64,000 nucleotides of DNA from JAEUMG01 sp046349315 (GTDB lineage: Bacteria; Pseudomonadota; Alphaproteobacteria; Rhizobiales; Aestuariivirgaceae), in the NCBI GenBank assembly GCA_046349315.1, contig JAXMCQ010000017.1:62001-126000 (forward strand), read 5' to 3'. A model generated the notes under the pieces. The model was given only the letters and a program-made list of their open reading frames with translations. It did not search any database and was not told where the DNA came from. Position 1 is the stretch's first letter; each line of letters starts with the position of its first letter. The translations under genes were made by a program, and so were the position numbers. Positions 43,128 through 51,584 of the stretch are shown here, piece by piece.

Positions 43128-44141
43128 ATGGCCGATTTGAAGCAATTGATCGCCAAGGTCGCCAACGGGCAGCCGCTGACGCGCGAGGAAGCGCGCCAGG
43201 CTTTCGACGTGCTCATGTCGGGCGAAGCCACGCCTTCACAGATTGGCGGCTTCCTCATGGCCCTGCGCGTTCGTGGTGAGACGGTTCCGGAAATCACCGG
43301 CGCGGTCGAAACCATGCGCGAGAAGATGCTGAAGGTCGCTGCGCCCGCCGACGCCATCGATATCGTCGGGACTGGCGGTGATGCCTCAGGATCGTTCAAT
43401 ATTTCGACCTGTGCCGCCTTCATCGCTGCTGGTGCTGGTCTCAAGATCGCCAAGCACGGCAACCGCGCGCTCTCCTCCAAGTCGGGCGCTGCGGATGTGC
43501 TGACCGCGCTGGGCGTCAAGATCGACCTCACACCCGAACGCATTACCGAATGCATCGAAGAAGCGGGCGTCGGCTTCATGTTCGCGCCTGCCCATCACGT
43601 CTCGATGAAACATGTCGGCCCAAGCCGCGTCGAGCTTGGCACGCGGACCATCTTCAATCTCCTCGGTCCCCTCTCCAACCCGGCTGGCGTTCGTCGCCAA
43701 GTCACTGGCGTCTTTGCCAGTAACTGGGTCGAGCCCTTGGCCGAAGTGCTCGCCAATCTCTCCTGCGAGCGCGCCTGGATTTGCCACGGCGAAGGCGGCT
43801 TCGATGAAATCGTCGCAACCGGTCGCACCTGGATCGCGGAGCTCAAAGACGGCAAGGTTACGACTTTCGAGATCACGCCCGAAGACGTCGGCCTTGAACG
43901 CAGCGACGTGGCCGACCTCCGCGGTGGTGATGCCGCGCACAATGCCGAAGCGCTTATTGGCGTGCTCGCTGGCGCCAAGGGTGCCTTCCGCGATTCCGCC
44001 GCGATGACGGCGGGGTCCGCGCTCCTGGTCTCCGGGAAAGCCAAGACCTTCGCAGAAGGCGTGCGCATGGCGGAGGCCTCGATCGATCAGGGCGCAGCGC
44101 GCAAGAGCCTCGAAAAGCTCGTCAAAGCCTCGCACGGCTGA
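43128..44141 (+). CDS. trpD: Anthranilate phosphoribosyltransferase
   Basis: Attaches phosphoribosyl from PRPP to anthranilate in tryptophan synthesis. It has 337 residues. An N-terminal helical domain (LTREEARQAFDVLMSGEATPSQIGG) precedes the PRPP site VGTGGDASGSFNIST and KHGNRALSSKSGAADVL. The LGPLSNPAGVRRQVTGVF segment is the conserved hinge region. The gene is in the trpE-trpG-trpD-trpC series with a one-base gap to trpG. Confidence 0.97.
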   Translation: MADLKQLIAKVANGQPLTREEARQAFDVLMSGEATPSQIGGFLMALRVRGETVPEITGAVETMREKMLKVAAPADAIDIVGTGGDASGSFNISTCAAFIAAGAGLKIAKHGNRALSSKSGAADVLTALGVKIDLTPERITECIEEAGVGFMFAPAHHVSMKHVGPSRVELGTRTIFNLLGPLSNPAGVRRQVTGVFASNWVEPLAEVLANLSCERAWICHGEGGFDEIVATGRTWIAELKDGKVTTFEITPEDVGLERSDVADLRGGDAAHNAEALIGVLAGAKGAFRDSAAMTAGSALLVSGKAKTFAEGVRMAEASIDQGAARKSLEKLVKASHG

Positions 44142-44145
44142 TGCC

Positions 44146-44973
44146 ATGAGCGCCCGTCCCGCAACAATCGCCGCCGAAACGCCGTCCGTCCTCGCCAAGA
44201 TCGCCGCCTATAAGCGCGAGGAAGTGGCGAAGGCGAAATCCGAGATACCGGAAGCGGAACTCGAAGTGATGGCGCTTGATGCGCCGCCGGTTCGCGGCTT
44301 TGCCGCGGCCCTTGAAACCCGCATCAATGCCGGTCAATGGGCCTTGATCGCCGAGATCAAGAAGGCGAGCCCTTCCAAGGGCCTTATCCGGGCCGATTTC
44401 AACCCGCCGCAACTCGCACTCGCTTATGCCGATGGCGGCGCGGCCTGTCTGTCCGTCCTGACCGATACGCCGTCTTTCCAGGGTGCGCCCGAATATCTCG
44501 GCGCCGCACGTGCGGTGAGCGGCCTTCCCGCCTTGCGCAAGGATTTCATGCTCGATCCCTATCAGGTCGCCGAAGCCCGCGCCTGGGGTGCCGACTGCAT
44601 CCTGCTCATCATGGCGATGATCGATGACACGCTGGCCGCCGAGCTTGAAAGCACCGCGCATGACTGGGGCATGGATGTGCTCGCAGAAGTCCACAATGAA
44701 GCCGAGCTCGAACGCGCCCTGAAGCTTTCGACACCCCTCATCGGCATCAACAACCGCGACCTCCACAGCTTCGCGACCAGCCTCGATGTCACAGAACGCC
44801 TCGCGCCGTTGATCCCGCAAGATTGCCTCATTGTCGGCGAAAGTGGGCTCTTCACGCCGGCCGATCTCGCGCGCCTGTCGAAGGTTGGCGTCAACGCTTT
44901 CCTTATCGGAGAAAGCCTGATGCGCCAGGCCGATGTCGCGGCTGCGACGCGCGCCATTCTCACCAAACCATGA
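44146..44973 (+). CDS. trpC: Indole-3-glycerol phosphate synthase
   Basis: Closes the indole ring in tryptophan synthesis. It has 275 residues, a TIM barrel without the PRAI domain found in the fused enterobacterial TrpC. Active-site motifs are EIKKASPSKGLIR near residue 68, LSVLTDTPSFQG, LRKDFMLDPYQV, INNRDLHSF and ESGLFTPAD. An extended N-terminus of about 15 residues (SARPATIAAETPS) precedes the first helix. It lies four bases after trpD, and its stop overlaps the moaC start. Confidence 0.97.
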   Translation: MSARPATIAAETPSVLAKIAAYKREEVAKAKSEIPEAELEVMALDAPPVRGFAAALETRINAGQWALIAEIKKASPSKGLIRADFNPPQLALAYADGGAACLSVLTDTPSFQGAPEYLGAARAVSGLPALRKDFMLDPYQVAEARAWGADCILLIMAMIDDTLAAELESTAHDWGMDVLAEVHNEAELERALKLSTPLIGINNRDLHSFATSLDVTERLAPLIPQDCLIVGESGLFTPADLARLSKVGVNAFLIGESLMRQADVAAATRAILTKP

Positions 44974-45449
44974 CCCGCCTAACCCATCTCGACGACAAGG
45001 GTGCCGCCCGCATGGTCGACGTCTCGGACAAGAACGTCACCGCCCGCAGCGCCACTGCCCAGGCGATCGTCGAGATGAAACCGGAAACGCTCGATCTCAT
45101 CCTCGCCGGCACTGCCAAGAAGGGCGACGTCTTTGCCGCTGCCCGCATCGCCGGCATCATGGCCGCCAAGAAGACGTCGGATCTCATCCCGCTCTGCCAT
45201 CCGCTCGCGATCACCAAAGCCGAGATCGAGTTTATGCCGCAGGGCAACGCAACGCTGACCATCGCCGCGACCGTCAAGGTCGAAGGCAAGACTGGCGTCG
45301 AGATGGAGGCGCTTACCGCCGCTTCGGTTGCTGCGCTCACCGTCTATGACATGTGCAAGGCCGTCGATCGCGACATGCGCATCCGCGACATCTGCCTCGT
45401 CGAGAAATCTGGCGGCAGGTCGGGCCGCTACACGCGGCCCAAATCATGA
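44970..45449 (+). CDS. moaC: Cyclic pyranopterin monophosphate synthase MoaC
   Basis: Acts with MoaA in the first step of molybdenum-cofactor synthesis. It has 159 residues, starting MTRLTHLDDKGAARMVDVSDK. Conserved blocks are ARIAGIMAAKKTSDLIPLCHPL, with the active-site histidine, and GVEMEALTAASVAALTVYDMCKA. Start and stop overlap trpC and moeA by four bases each. This trpC-moaC-moeA coupling is a recurring alphaproteobacterial arrangement that joins unrelated pathways in one message. Confidence 0.97.
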   Translation: MTRLTHLDDKGAARMVDVSDKNVTARSATAQAIVEMKPETLDLILAGTAKKGDVFAAARIAGIMAAKKTSDLIPLCHPLAITKAEIEFMPQGNATLTIAATVKVEGKTGVEMEALTAASVAALTVYDMCKAVDRDMRIRDICLVEKSGGRSGRYTRPKS

Positions 45450-46648
45450 GCCTGTTGCCGGTCGACGAAGCCAAGGCGCGCATTCTTTCGGGTGTCAAGC
45501 CGCTCAGCCCCGAACCTGTGAAACTTGGCGATGCGCTCGGTCGCGTCCTCGCTCGCGATCTGAAAGCGACACGCGACCAGCCGCCCTTCGCCGCGAGCGC
45601 CATGGACGGCTATGCGGTGCGCGCCGCTGATGTCGCAACCGCTCCGGCACGCCTCAAGGTGATCGGCATGGCTCCGGCCGGCCACGCTTTCGACGGCACC
45701 GTCCGCACCGGCGAGACAGTACGCATCTTTACCGGCGGTCCGATGCCGCGCGGCGCCGACACCGTCGTGATCCAGGAGAACACAACTCGCGATGGCGATG
45801 CCGTCATCGTCAACAAGGCTCCCATTCCAGGCCATTCGGTGCGCGGCAAGGGTCTCGACTTCCGCAAGGGCGAAACGCTCATCGCTGCCGGCACACGTCT
45901 CGATGCTTCCGCCATCGGCCTCATCGCCGCAATGAACCATGCCGAAATCGCGGTGCGGCGCCCGCCCCGCGTCACGCTGTTCACCACCGGCGATGAACTC
46001 GTCCCGGTCGGCGGCAAGCCGGGCCCCGATCAGATCGTCTCCTCCAACAGCATTGCGCTCGCAGCCTTCATCCGCCACTTCGGCGGCGAGCCCCGCGATC
46101 TCGGCATCATCCCCGATCGCCTGAGTGCCACCATCCGTGCCATCGGCAGGGCCAAGGGCTCCGACATCCTCGTCACCACGGGCGGCGCCTCCGTCGGCGA
46201 TCATGATTTCGTGCGCGAAGCCCTTCTCGCCGCCGGCATCAAGATCGATTTCTGGAAGATCGCCATGCGGCCTGGAAAGCCCTTGATGTTCGGTCGCAAG
46301 GGCGGCCTGCGGGTCATCGGTCTCCCCGGCAATCCCGTTTCGGCCCTGATTTGCGCGCGCCTCTTCCTGAAACCCCTTCTCGACGCCCTGCTCGGCCTGG
46401 CGCCTGAAAACCCCGCCCGTCTTGCCCGCCTGGCAGACCCCATGGGTGCCAATGACGATCGCCAGGATTACGTGCGCGCGACGTTGACCCGCGATGCCGA
46501 GGGCGGCTTGTTGGCCAAGCCCTTTCCCAAGCAGGATTCCTCCATGCTGCGCACACTGGTTGAGGCTGGCGGCCTGATCATCCGGCCCCCGCAAGCCCCG
46601 CCGGCGCCCGCTGGAACCCTTGTTTCAGTGCTTCCAATCGATTTTTGA
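45446..46648 (+). CDS. moeA: Molybdopterin molybdenumtransferase MoeA
   Basis: Inserts molybdate into adenylylated molybdopterin. It has 400 residues with domains in the usual MoeA order. The N-terminal PPFAASAMDGYAVRAADV and GEAVRIFTGGPMPRGADTVV-like blocks are followed by the MoCF domain (TTGDELVPVG...ILVTTGGASVGDHDF, MRPGKPLMFG, GLPGNPVSALI). The C-terminal beta domain is short. ATG 45446 overlaps the moaC stop. A 92-bp spacer with the SOS promoter separates it from lexA. Confidence 0.97.
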   Translation: MSLLPVDEAKARILSGVKPLSPEPVKLGDALGRVLARDLKATRDQPPFAASAMDGYAVRAADVATAPARLKVIGMAPAGHAFDGTVRTGETVRIFTGGPMPRGADTVVIQENTTRDGDAVIVNKAPIPGHSVRGKGLDFRKGETLIAAGTRLDASAIGLIAAMNHAEIAVRRPPRVTLFTTGDELVPVGGKPGPDQIVSSNSIALAAFIRHFGGEPRDLGIIPDRLSATIRAIGRAKGSDILVTTGGASVGDHDFVREALLAAGIKIDFWKIAMRPGKPLMFGRKGGLRVIGLPGNPVSALICARLFLKPLLDALLGLAPENPARLARLADPMGANDDRQDYVRATLTRDAEGGLLAKPFPKQDSSMLRTLVEAGGLIIRPPQAPPAPAGTLVSVLPIDF

Positions 46649-46668
46649 CGCAGCGCCTTACGAAACAC

Positions 46669-46697
46669 TTGCCGAACCAACAGAGAACGGTTATTTG
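46669..46697 (+). promoter_or_regulatory. lexA promoter with SOS box (LexA operator)
   Basis: GAAC at 46674-46677 and GAAC at 46685-46688, separated by seven bases, form the alphaproteobacterial LexA operator GAAC-N7-GAAC. It lies inside a plausible promoter: TTGCCG (-35, 46669-46674) and TATTTG (-10, 46692-46697) with a 17-base spacer. LexA bound here would block its own transcription. The ATG follows 43 bases after the -10. Confidence 0.8.
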
Positions 46698-46740
46698 TTT
46701 ATCAATTGTTCCGATTCTCTTCTTTAAAGGCAGGTGACCC

Positions 46741-47448
46741 ATGCTTACGCGCAAACAGCTCGAATTGCTCCTCTTCATCAACGAACGGTTGAAGGAGGAA
46801 GGAGTGCCCCCCTCCTTCGAGGAAATGAAGGAGGCGCTCAATCTTCAATCCAAATCCGGCATTCACCGGCTCATCCTGGCGCTTGAGGAACGCGGTTTCT
46901 TGCGCCGCATGCCGAACCGGGCGCGTGCCTTGGAAGTCCTCAAGCTTCCCGAATCGCATTCGACGAGCTTGGCGCCGAAGAAGACGAGTTTCACGCCCAA
47001 TGTCATCCAGGGCAATCTCGGCAAGGTGAAGCCGATCCCGCCCGGCAATGACGGCAATTATCGTCCGGCCATCGTGCCGGTCATGGGTCGCATTGCGGCC
47101 GGCGTGCCGATCTCGGCGATCCAGGACCACACGCACAACATTACCGTCCCGCCTGAGATGCTCGGCCCGGGCGAGCATTTCGCGCTTGAAGTGAAAGGCG
47201 ACTCGATGATCGATGCCGGCATCTTCGATGGCGATACCGTTCTCCTGCGCAAGACCGACACCGCCCATAATGGCGAGATTGTCGTGGCGCTGGTCGACAG
47301 CGAGGAAGCAACCTTGAAGCGCATGCGCCGCAAGGGGGACTCGATCGCCCTCGAGGCCGCCAATCCCGCTTACGAGACGCGCATCTTCGGACCCGACCGC
47401 GTCAAGGTCCAGGGCAAGCTCGTCGGCCTCATCAGGAAGTATTCGTAA
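46741..47448 (+). CDS. lexA: SOS-response repressor LexA
   Basis: Repressor of DNA-damage genes that self-cleaves when RecA is activated. It has 235 residues, long in the alphaproteobacterial manner. The N-terminal winged HTH (1-65, LTRKQLELLLFINERLKEEG...SKSGIHRLILALEERGF) is followed by a linker of about 45 residues. The cleavage site is Ala120-Gly121 in RIAAGVP, and the catalytic Ser155 (KGDSMIDAG) and Lys193 (ATLKRM) are in place. An SOS box precedes it, indicating autoregulation. It is last in the trp-moa series but has its own promoter. Confidence 0.97.
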   Translation: MLTRKQLELLLFINERLKEEGVPPSFEEMKEALNLQSKSGIHRLILALEERGFLRRMPNRARALEVLKLPESHSTSLAPKKTSFTPNVIQGNLGKVKPIPPGNDGNYRPAIVPVMGRIAAGVPISAIQDHTHNITVPPEMLGPGEHFALEVKGDSMIDAGIFDGDTVLLRKTDTAHNGEIVVALVDSEEATLKRMRRKGDSIALEAANPAYETRIFGPDRVKVQGKLVGLIRKYS

Positions 47449-47462
47449 TAGCAACGCCGTCT

Positions 47463-47606
47463 TTTTCCTCTCCCGCCTGCGGGAGAGGAAAGGGCCCCAT
47501 TGCGAAGCAATGGGAATGGTGAGGGGTGCTTTCTGCATCCATCCCCTCATTACCCATGTCGCTAACGCGACACGGGGCCCTTCTTCTCCCGCAAGCGGGA
47601 GAAGAC
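47463..47606. repeat. Composite palindromic element A, copy 1
   Basis: About 144 bp between the lexA and gatA stops. It holds five stacked hairpins: CCTCTCCCGC/GCGGGAGAGG (47467-47488, extendable with TTT/AAA), CCCATTGC/GCAATGGG (47496-47514), TGAGGGG/CCCCTCA, GTCGC/GCGAC and CTTCTCCCGC/GCGGGAGAAG (47583-47604). The same order of hairpins, reverse-complemented, recurs at 60269-60399. The end hairpins could also terminate lexA and gatA, which converge here. Confidence 0.85.
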
Positions 47607-47625
47607 GATTGGGATCACCGAGGCT

Positions 47626-49092
47626 CTACCACCACACCGGCGCTTCGAACTTGCCCGCGGCCTGCTCGATCGCGCTGCCGACCTGGAACAGCGTCCCTTC
47701 ATCGAACGGCTTGCCGATCAATTGCAGGCTCAACGGCAATCCGGCCGGGTCGAGCCCCGCCGGCACCGTGATCCCCGGCAAACCCGCCATGTTCACCGTT
47801 ACCGTGAACACATCGTTCAGATACATCTGAACCGGATCGGTGATTTCGCCCGGTGCGAAGGTGGCACTCGGCGTCGCCGGTGTCAAGACGACGTCGACCT
47901 TGTTCCAGGCCTCGTCGAAGTCCCGCTTGATCAGTGTGCGGACTTTCTGTGCGCGGACATAATAGGCATCATAATAGCCCGCCGAGAGCACATAAGTCCC
48001 GATCAACACGCGCCTTTGCACTTCGCGCCCGAAGCCGGCCGCGCGCGTGTTCTCGTACATCGAGATGATGTCGTCGCCTTCGACGCGCAGCCCGTAGCGC
48101 ACGCCGTCATAGCGCGCGAGGTTGGACGAGGCCTCCGCCGGCGCCACGATATAATAGGCGGGCAAGGCGTATTTCGTGTGCGGCAATGAGATCTCGACGA
48201 TCTCCGCCCCCTGTTCTTTCAGCCACTGCGCGCCCTTGGCCCACAGCGCATCGATATCGGCCGGCATGTTGTCGACGCGATATTCCTTGGGGATGCCGAC
48301 CCGCATGCCCTTGATCGGGCGCCCCAGCATCGCCTCGTAATCGGGCACCGGCACATCGACCGAAGTCGTGTCCTTGGGATCGACGCTCGCCATGGTCTTG
48401 AGCATGATCGCACAGTCGCGCACATCGCGCGCGATCGGCCCCGCCTGGTCGAGCGATGAGGCGAAGGCGACGATCCCCCAGCGCGAGCAGCGGCCATAGG
48501 TCGGTTTGATCCCGACCGTGCCAGTGAATGCCGCCGGCTGGCGGATCGATCCGCCGGTATCGGTCGCCGTCGCCCCGGCGCAAAGATGCGCTGCCACAGC
48601 CGAAGCCGACCCGCCAGACGAGCCGCCCGGCACCAGGGCCGCATTCGAATTGCGCCGCCGCCACGGATTGATGACATTGCCGTAATAGCTCGTCTCGTTG
48701 GACGAACCCATGGCGAACTCGTCCATGTTGAGTTTGCCGAGCATGACAGCACCTTCACGCCAAAGATTGGCGGTCACCGTCGACTCGTAAGGCGGCTCGA
48801 AGCCGTCGAGGATGTGGCTCGCCGCCTGCGTATGGACGCCCTTGGTCGCGAACAGGTCCTTGATGCCGAGCGGAATGCCTTCCAATGCCCCGCCTTCACC
48901 CCTGGCGAGCTTTGCGTCGGATGCCCTGGCCATCTCGCGGGCGAGGCCCGGCGTCTCGACGATATAGGCATTGAGGATGCGCGCCTGTTCCATGGCGGCG
49001 AGATAGGCTTCCGTCAGTTCGAGCGAACTGAACTTCCGCTCCTTCAGGCCCTTTCGCGCTTCGGCAATGGTGAGCGAGGTGAGCTTGCTCAT
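47626..49092 (-). CDS. gatA: Asp-tRNA(Asn)/Glu-tRNA(Gln) amidotransferase subunit A
   Basis: Amidase subunit of the GatCAB transamidosome, which converts Glu-tRNA(Gln), and often Asp-tRNA(Asn), to the amidated form. It has 488 residues. The amidase triad is visible: lysine in GIPLGIKDLF, cis-serine and serine in GGSSGGSASAVAA and DTGGSIRQPA. It overlaps gatC by four bases. gatB is not in the window directly, so the operon is gatC-gatA with gatB elsewhere, as in many alphaproteobacteria. Confidence 0.97.
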   Translation of the reverse strand: MSKLTSLTIAEARKGLKERKFSSLELTEAYLAAMEQARILNAYIVETPGLAREMARASDAKLARGEGGALEGIPLGIKDLFATKGVHTQAASHILDGFEPPYESTVTANLWREGAVMLGKLNMDEFAMGSSNETSYYGNVINPWRRRNSNAALVPGGSSGGSASAVAAHLCAGATATDTGGSIRQPAAFTGTVGIKPTYGRCSRWGIVAFASSLDQAGPIARDVRDCAIMLKTMASVDPKDTTSVDVPVPDYEAMLGRPIKGMRVGIPKEYRVDNMPADIDALWAKGAQWLKEQGAEIVEISLPHTKYALPAYYIVAPAEASSNLARYDGVRYGLRVEGDDIISMYENTRAAGFGREVQRRVLIGTYVLSAGYYDAYYVRAQKVRTLIKRDFDEAWNKVDVVLTPATPSATFAPGEITDPVQMYLNDVFTVTVNMAGLPGITVPAGLDPAGLPLSLQLIGKPFDEGTLFQVGSAIEQAAGKFEAPVWW

Positions 49093-49376
49093 TCGACCAC
49101 CTTCGGCACCATGTAGAACTCGTCCTCGGAAACCGGCGCATTGAGCACGACGTCCTTCGGATAGTTGCCGTCGGTCACCACGTCATTGCGCATCTTCATT
49201 TTCATCGCCACCACCGAGGTCAATGGCTCGACTTGCGACACGTTGACTTCGTTCAATTGCTCGATCCAGTGCAGGATGGCATTGAGCTCGCCCTCGAGGC
49301 GCGGCACATCCGCGTCCTCGACTTTGATGCGCGCAAGCTTGGCGATGCGCTTGACCGTCGCCTTGTCGACCGACAT
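49089..49376 (-). CDS. gatC: Asp-tRNA(Asn)/Glu-tRNA(Gln) amidotransferase subunit C
   Basis: Small stabilising subunit of GatCAB. It has 95 residues, starting MSVDKATVKRIAKLARIKV, with the family blocks LNAILHWIEQLNEVNV and EPLTSVV, and ending in EDEFYMVPKVVE. ATG 49376 is chosen because AGGA precedes it and the N-terminus matches the family; an upstream in-frame extension to 49436 is not credible. The stop overlaps the gatA start (ATGA), so the pair is translationally coupled. Confidence 0.95.
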   Translation of the reverse strand: MSVDKATVKRIAKLARIKVEDADVPRLEGELNAILHWIEQLNEVNVSQVEPLTSVVAMKMKMRNDVVTDGNYPKDVVLNAPVSEDEFYMVPKVVE

Positions 49377-49462
49377 GTCCTGAGGATCCTTATCGTAAAA
49401 CGGGGGCTTGTTATCACCCACTATGCTGCGGTGCAACCTGCCGCCCGTCCCGCTTCAATTCC

Positions 49463-49548
49463 CGTCACCCCAGCGAACGCTGGGGTCCCCTGAATCATCT
49501 CCGCTAGCGGCATCGCGTCAGGGGATGCCAGCTTTCGCTGGCATGACG
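49463..49548. repeat. Composite palindromic element B, copy 1
   Basis: An 86-bp element between gatC and the GNAT gene. Outer CGTCA/TGACG arms enclose hairpin ACCCCAGCG/CGCTGGGGT (49467-49486), interior arms CCCCTGA/TCAGGGG, a CCGCTAGCGG palindrome (49501-49510) and hairpin ATGCCAGC/GCTGGCAT (49525-49544). A second copy in the opposite orientation is at 57001-57085. The layout is like the short non-autonomous palindromic elements common in Rhizobiales intergenic DNA. Confidence 0.85.
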
Positions 49549-49555
49549 AACAGCC

Positions 49556-50254
49556 TTATCCGCCCACCGCCAGCTTCTTCTTCTGCCTTCCTTCCGCGTC
49601 GAAATTCTCGTCCTTGAGCCACTCCTGGAAAGCCTTCCGGATCGCCGGCCATTCCGTGTCGATGATCGAGAACCAGGCCGTATCGCGATTGCGGCCCTTG
49701 ACGATGAAATGCTGCCGGAAAATCCCCTCGAAGGTGAAACCGAAGCGCTTCGCCGCCGCGCGCGATGGCGCATTGAGCGAATCGCATTTCCATTCGAGCC
49801 GCCTCACCCCCAATTCATCAAAGGCATGGCGCATCATCAGAAAAATCGCGTCCGTCGCCTCGCGCGTCTTCTGCAGGCCAGGCGACATCCAGATATGGCC
49901 GATCTCGATCACCCCATTCGGCGCATCGAGCCTCATGAAGGCGCCCATCCCGGCCGCCTTGCCGGTGTCCCGCCTGACATAGGCGTAGAACCACGGATCG
50001 CGCGACAACTCCCGCTCCAGCAGCCACGAGCGGAAGCTGTTGAAATCGGCAAAAGGTCCATAGCCCAGATAGGTCCAGATATGGCCCTCCGGATCGCTGT
50101 CCTTGAAGGAGTCGTAAAGATCCTTCGCATGTTTATCGACCGAGACCGGCTCAAGCCTGGTCCAGCGCCCGAATAGCGGGCGCAGATCAGGCGCAAGTCC
50201 CGGGGGCTTGTTCTCGACGATCTCGCCGACCGCGCGCTGAATATGTTTGTTCAT
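49556..50254 (-). CDS. GNAT-family N-acetyltransferase (RimJ/RimL-like)
   Basis: A 232-residue protein of the RimL-type acetyltransferase group (COG1670). An N-terminal substrate segment (GRWTRLEPVSVDKHAKDLYDSF) is followed by the acetyl-CoA fold with EIGHIWMSPGLQKTREATDAIFLMM-like helix, WKCDSLNAPSRAAAKRFGFTFEG and FRQHFIVKGRNRDTAWFSI. The latter blocks are shared with ribosomal-protein and small-molecule acetyltransferases of this group. The actual acceptor is unknown. Composite repeat B lies between its stop and gatC. Confidence 0.88.
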   Translation of the reverse strand: MNKHIQRAVGEIVENKPPGLAPDLRPLFGRWTRLEPVSVDKHAKDLYDSFKDSDPEGHIWTYLGYGPFADFNSFRSWLLERELSRDPWFYAYVRRDTGKAAGMGAFMRLDAPNGVIEIGHIWMSPGLQKTREATDAIFLMMRHAFDELGVRRLEWKCDSLNAPSRAAAKRFGFTFEGIFRQHFIVKGRNRDTAWFSIIDTEWPAIRKAFQEWLKDENFDAEGRQKKKLAVGG

Positions 50255-50278
50255 CTACCCTGGCCCGCGTCGATCAGT

Positions 50279-50989
50279 TCACAGACTAATGCTTTCCCCG
50301 GATTTGAGTGCCTTCACCTTCTTGGCGTCAGGCCCCATAGCATCGAGGAACGGCTTTTCGTCCGGAATCACATAGCCTTCAAATGAGGCGTAGTGGCAAG
50401 GGATGATCGTACTAAAGGTGAAAAATTTGCGACAGGCAAGTGCGGCCTGCTCCGGTCCCATGGTGAAGCGGTCACCGATCGGAACGATACCGACCACGGG
50501 ATGATAGAGTTCCTGGACGAGGCTCATGTCGTGCGAGATGCCGGTATCGCCCATCGCGTAAATGGTCTTGCCCTTTTCGGTCTGGGGTTCGATCACGAAA
50601 CCTGAGGGATTGCCGAGATAGATCGGCACGCCGTCCTTTTGGATACGCCCCGAGGAATGCCAGGCATTGGTGAAGACGACGTCGAAATCGGCAAACGAAA
50701 TCCGCCCGCCGTGATTGCCGGGGCTGTAGTTCTTGACCCCGTGCGCGGCGAGGAAATTGCAGATCTCGAAATTGCTGACGAGCGTCGCCCCTGTCGCCTT
50801 GCAGATCGAAACCGTGTCGCCGACATGGTCGTCGTGACCGTGCGTGAGGAGCAGATGCGTGCAGTCACGGGTCAGGTCCATTGTTCCGGGCTTGGCGGCC
50901 GGATTGCCGGTGATGAAGGGATCGAGAAGAATGACCGCCTTGCCGGTTTCGATACGGAAGGCCGAATGGCCGAGTGCCGTGATTTTCAT
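50279..50989 (-). CDS. Metal-dependent hydrolase of the UPF0173/MBL-fold family
   Basis: A 236-residue metallo-beta-lactamase-fold hydrolase. The family start MKITALGHSAFRIETG is present, as is the metal motif THGHDDHVGD. The downstream ligands GNHGG, GDTGIS and PCHYASFE are at the expected spacing, so the enzyme should be active. The substrate is not established for UPF0173 proteins. It is cotranscribed with the GNAT gene (24-bp gap) and divergent from ruvX with a 127-bp spacer. Confidence 0.9.
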   Translation of the reverse strand: MKITALGHSAFRIETGKAVILLDPFITGNPAAKPGTMDLTRDCTHLLLTHGHDDHVGDTVSICKATGATLVSNFEICNFLAAHGVKNYSPGNHGGRISFADFDVVFTNAWHSSGRIQKDGVPIYLGNPSGFVIEPQTEKGKTIYAMGDTGISHDMSLVQELYHPVVGIVPIGDRFTMGPEQAALACRKFFTFSTIIPCHYASFEGYVIPDEKPFLDAMGPDAKKVKALKSGESISL

Positions 50990-51116
50990 GCGGTTGCTCC
51001 TGATTGGGCGAATACGGGCTGCGGCTCCGAATGGAGCTATGCAGCCTTAAGGGTTGCTCATGCTCCGATCATGCAACCGCTTTGCGCGCCCCGTCAAACC
51101 GCGTATCACCCTCGCC

Positions 51117-51584
51117 ATGATCCATGACACGCTTGCCGCAGCGCTTTCCGGGCTTCCTGCGAACGCCCCCTTTCTCGGCCTCGATCTTGGGAGCAAGACG
51201 ATCGGCGTCGCCGTCAGCGACGTCACGCGCACCATCGCCTCACCCGTCGAGACCATCGCGCGCCGCAAATTCACGCTTGATGCCGCACGGCTTCTTGAGA
51301 TCGCGGCGGAGAAACGCGCCTGCCTCATCCTGCTGGGCTTCCCCCTCAACATGGATGGCTCCGAAGGTCCGCGCTGCCAGTCGACGCGCGCCTTCGCACG
51401 CAATCTCGAAAAGCTGACCTCCCTGCCCATCACCTTTTGGGACGAGCGGCTGTCGACCGCCGCCGTCGAGCGCATGCTCATCGAAGGCGACACGTCGCGG
51501 GCGCGCCGCGCTGAAGTCATCGACAAGCTCGCCGCCGTTTACATCCTGCAATCCGCCCTCGATTCGCTGAAAGCCCGATCATGA
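51117..51584 (+). CDS. ruvX: RuvX/YqgF-family Holliday junction resolvase-like protein
   Basis: A 155-residue RNase-H-fold nuclease of the YqgF family. It is implicated in 16S rRNA 5' maturation and called putative Holliday-junction resolvase. Motifs are FLGLDLGSKTIGVAVSD, ILLGFPLNMDGSEGPR and WDERLSTAAVERML, with the acidic active-site residues in place. ATG 51117 gives the usual 20-residue lead before the first strand. An in-frame TTG at 51054 is less likely. The stop overlaps the cobM start (ATGA). Confidence 0.93.
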   Translation: MIHDTLAAALSGLPANAPFLGLDLGSKTIGVAVSDVTRTIASPVETIARRKFTLDAARLLEIAAEKRACLILLGFPLNMDGSEGPRCQSTRAFARNLEKLTSLPITFWDERLSTAAVERMLIEGDTSRARRAEVIDKLAAVYILQSALDSLKARS

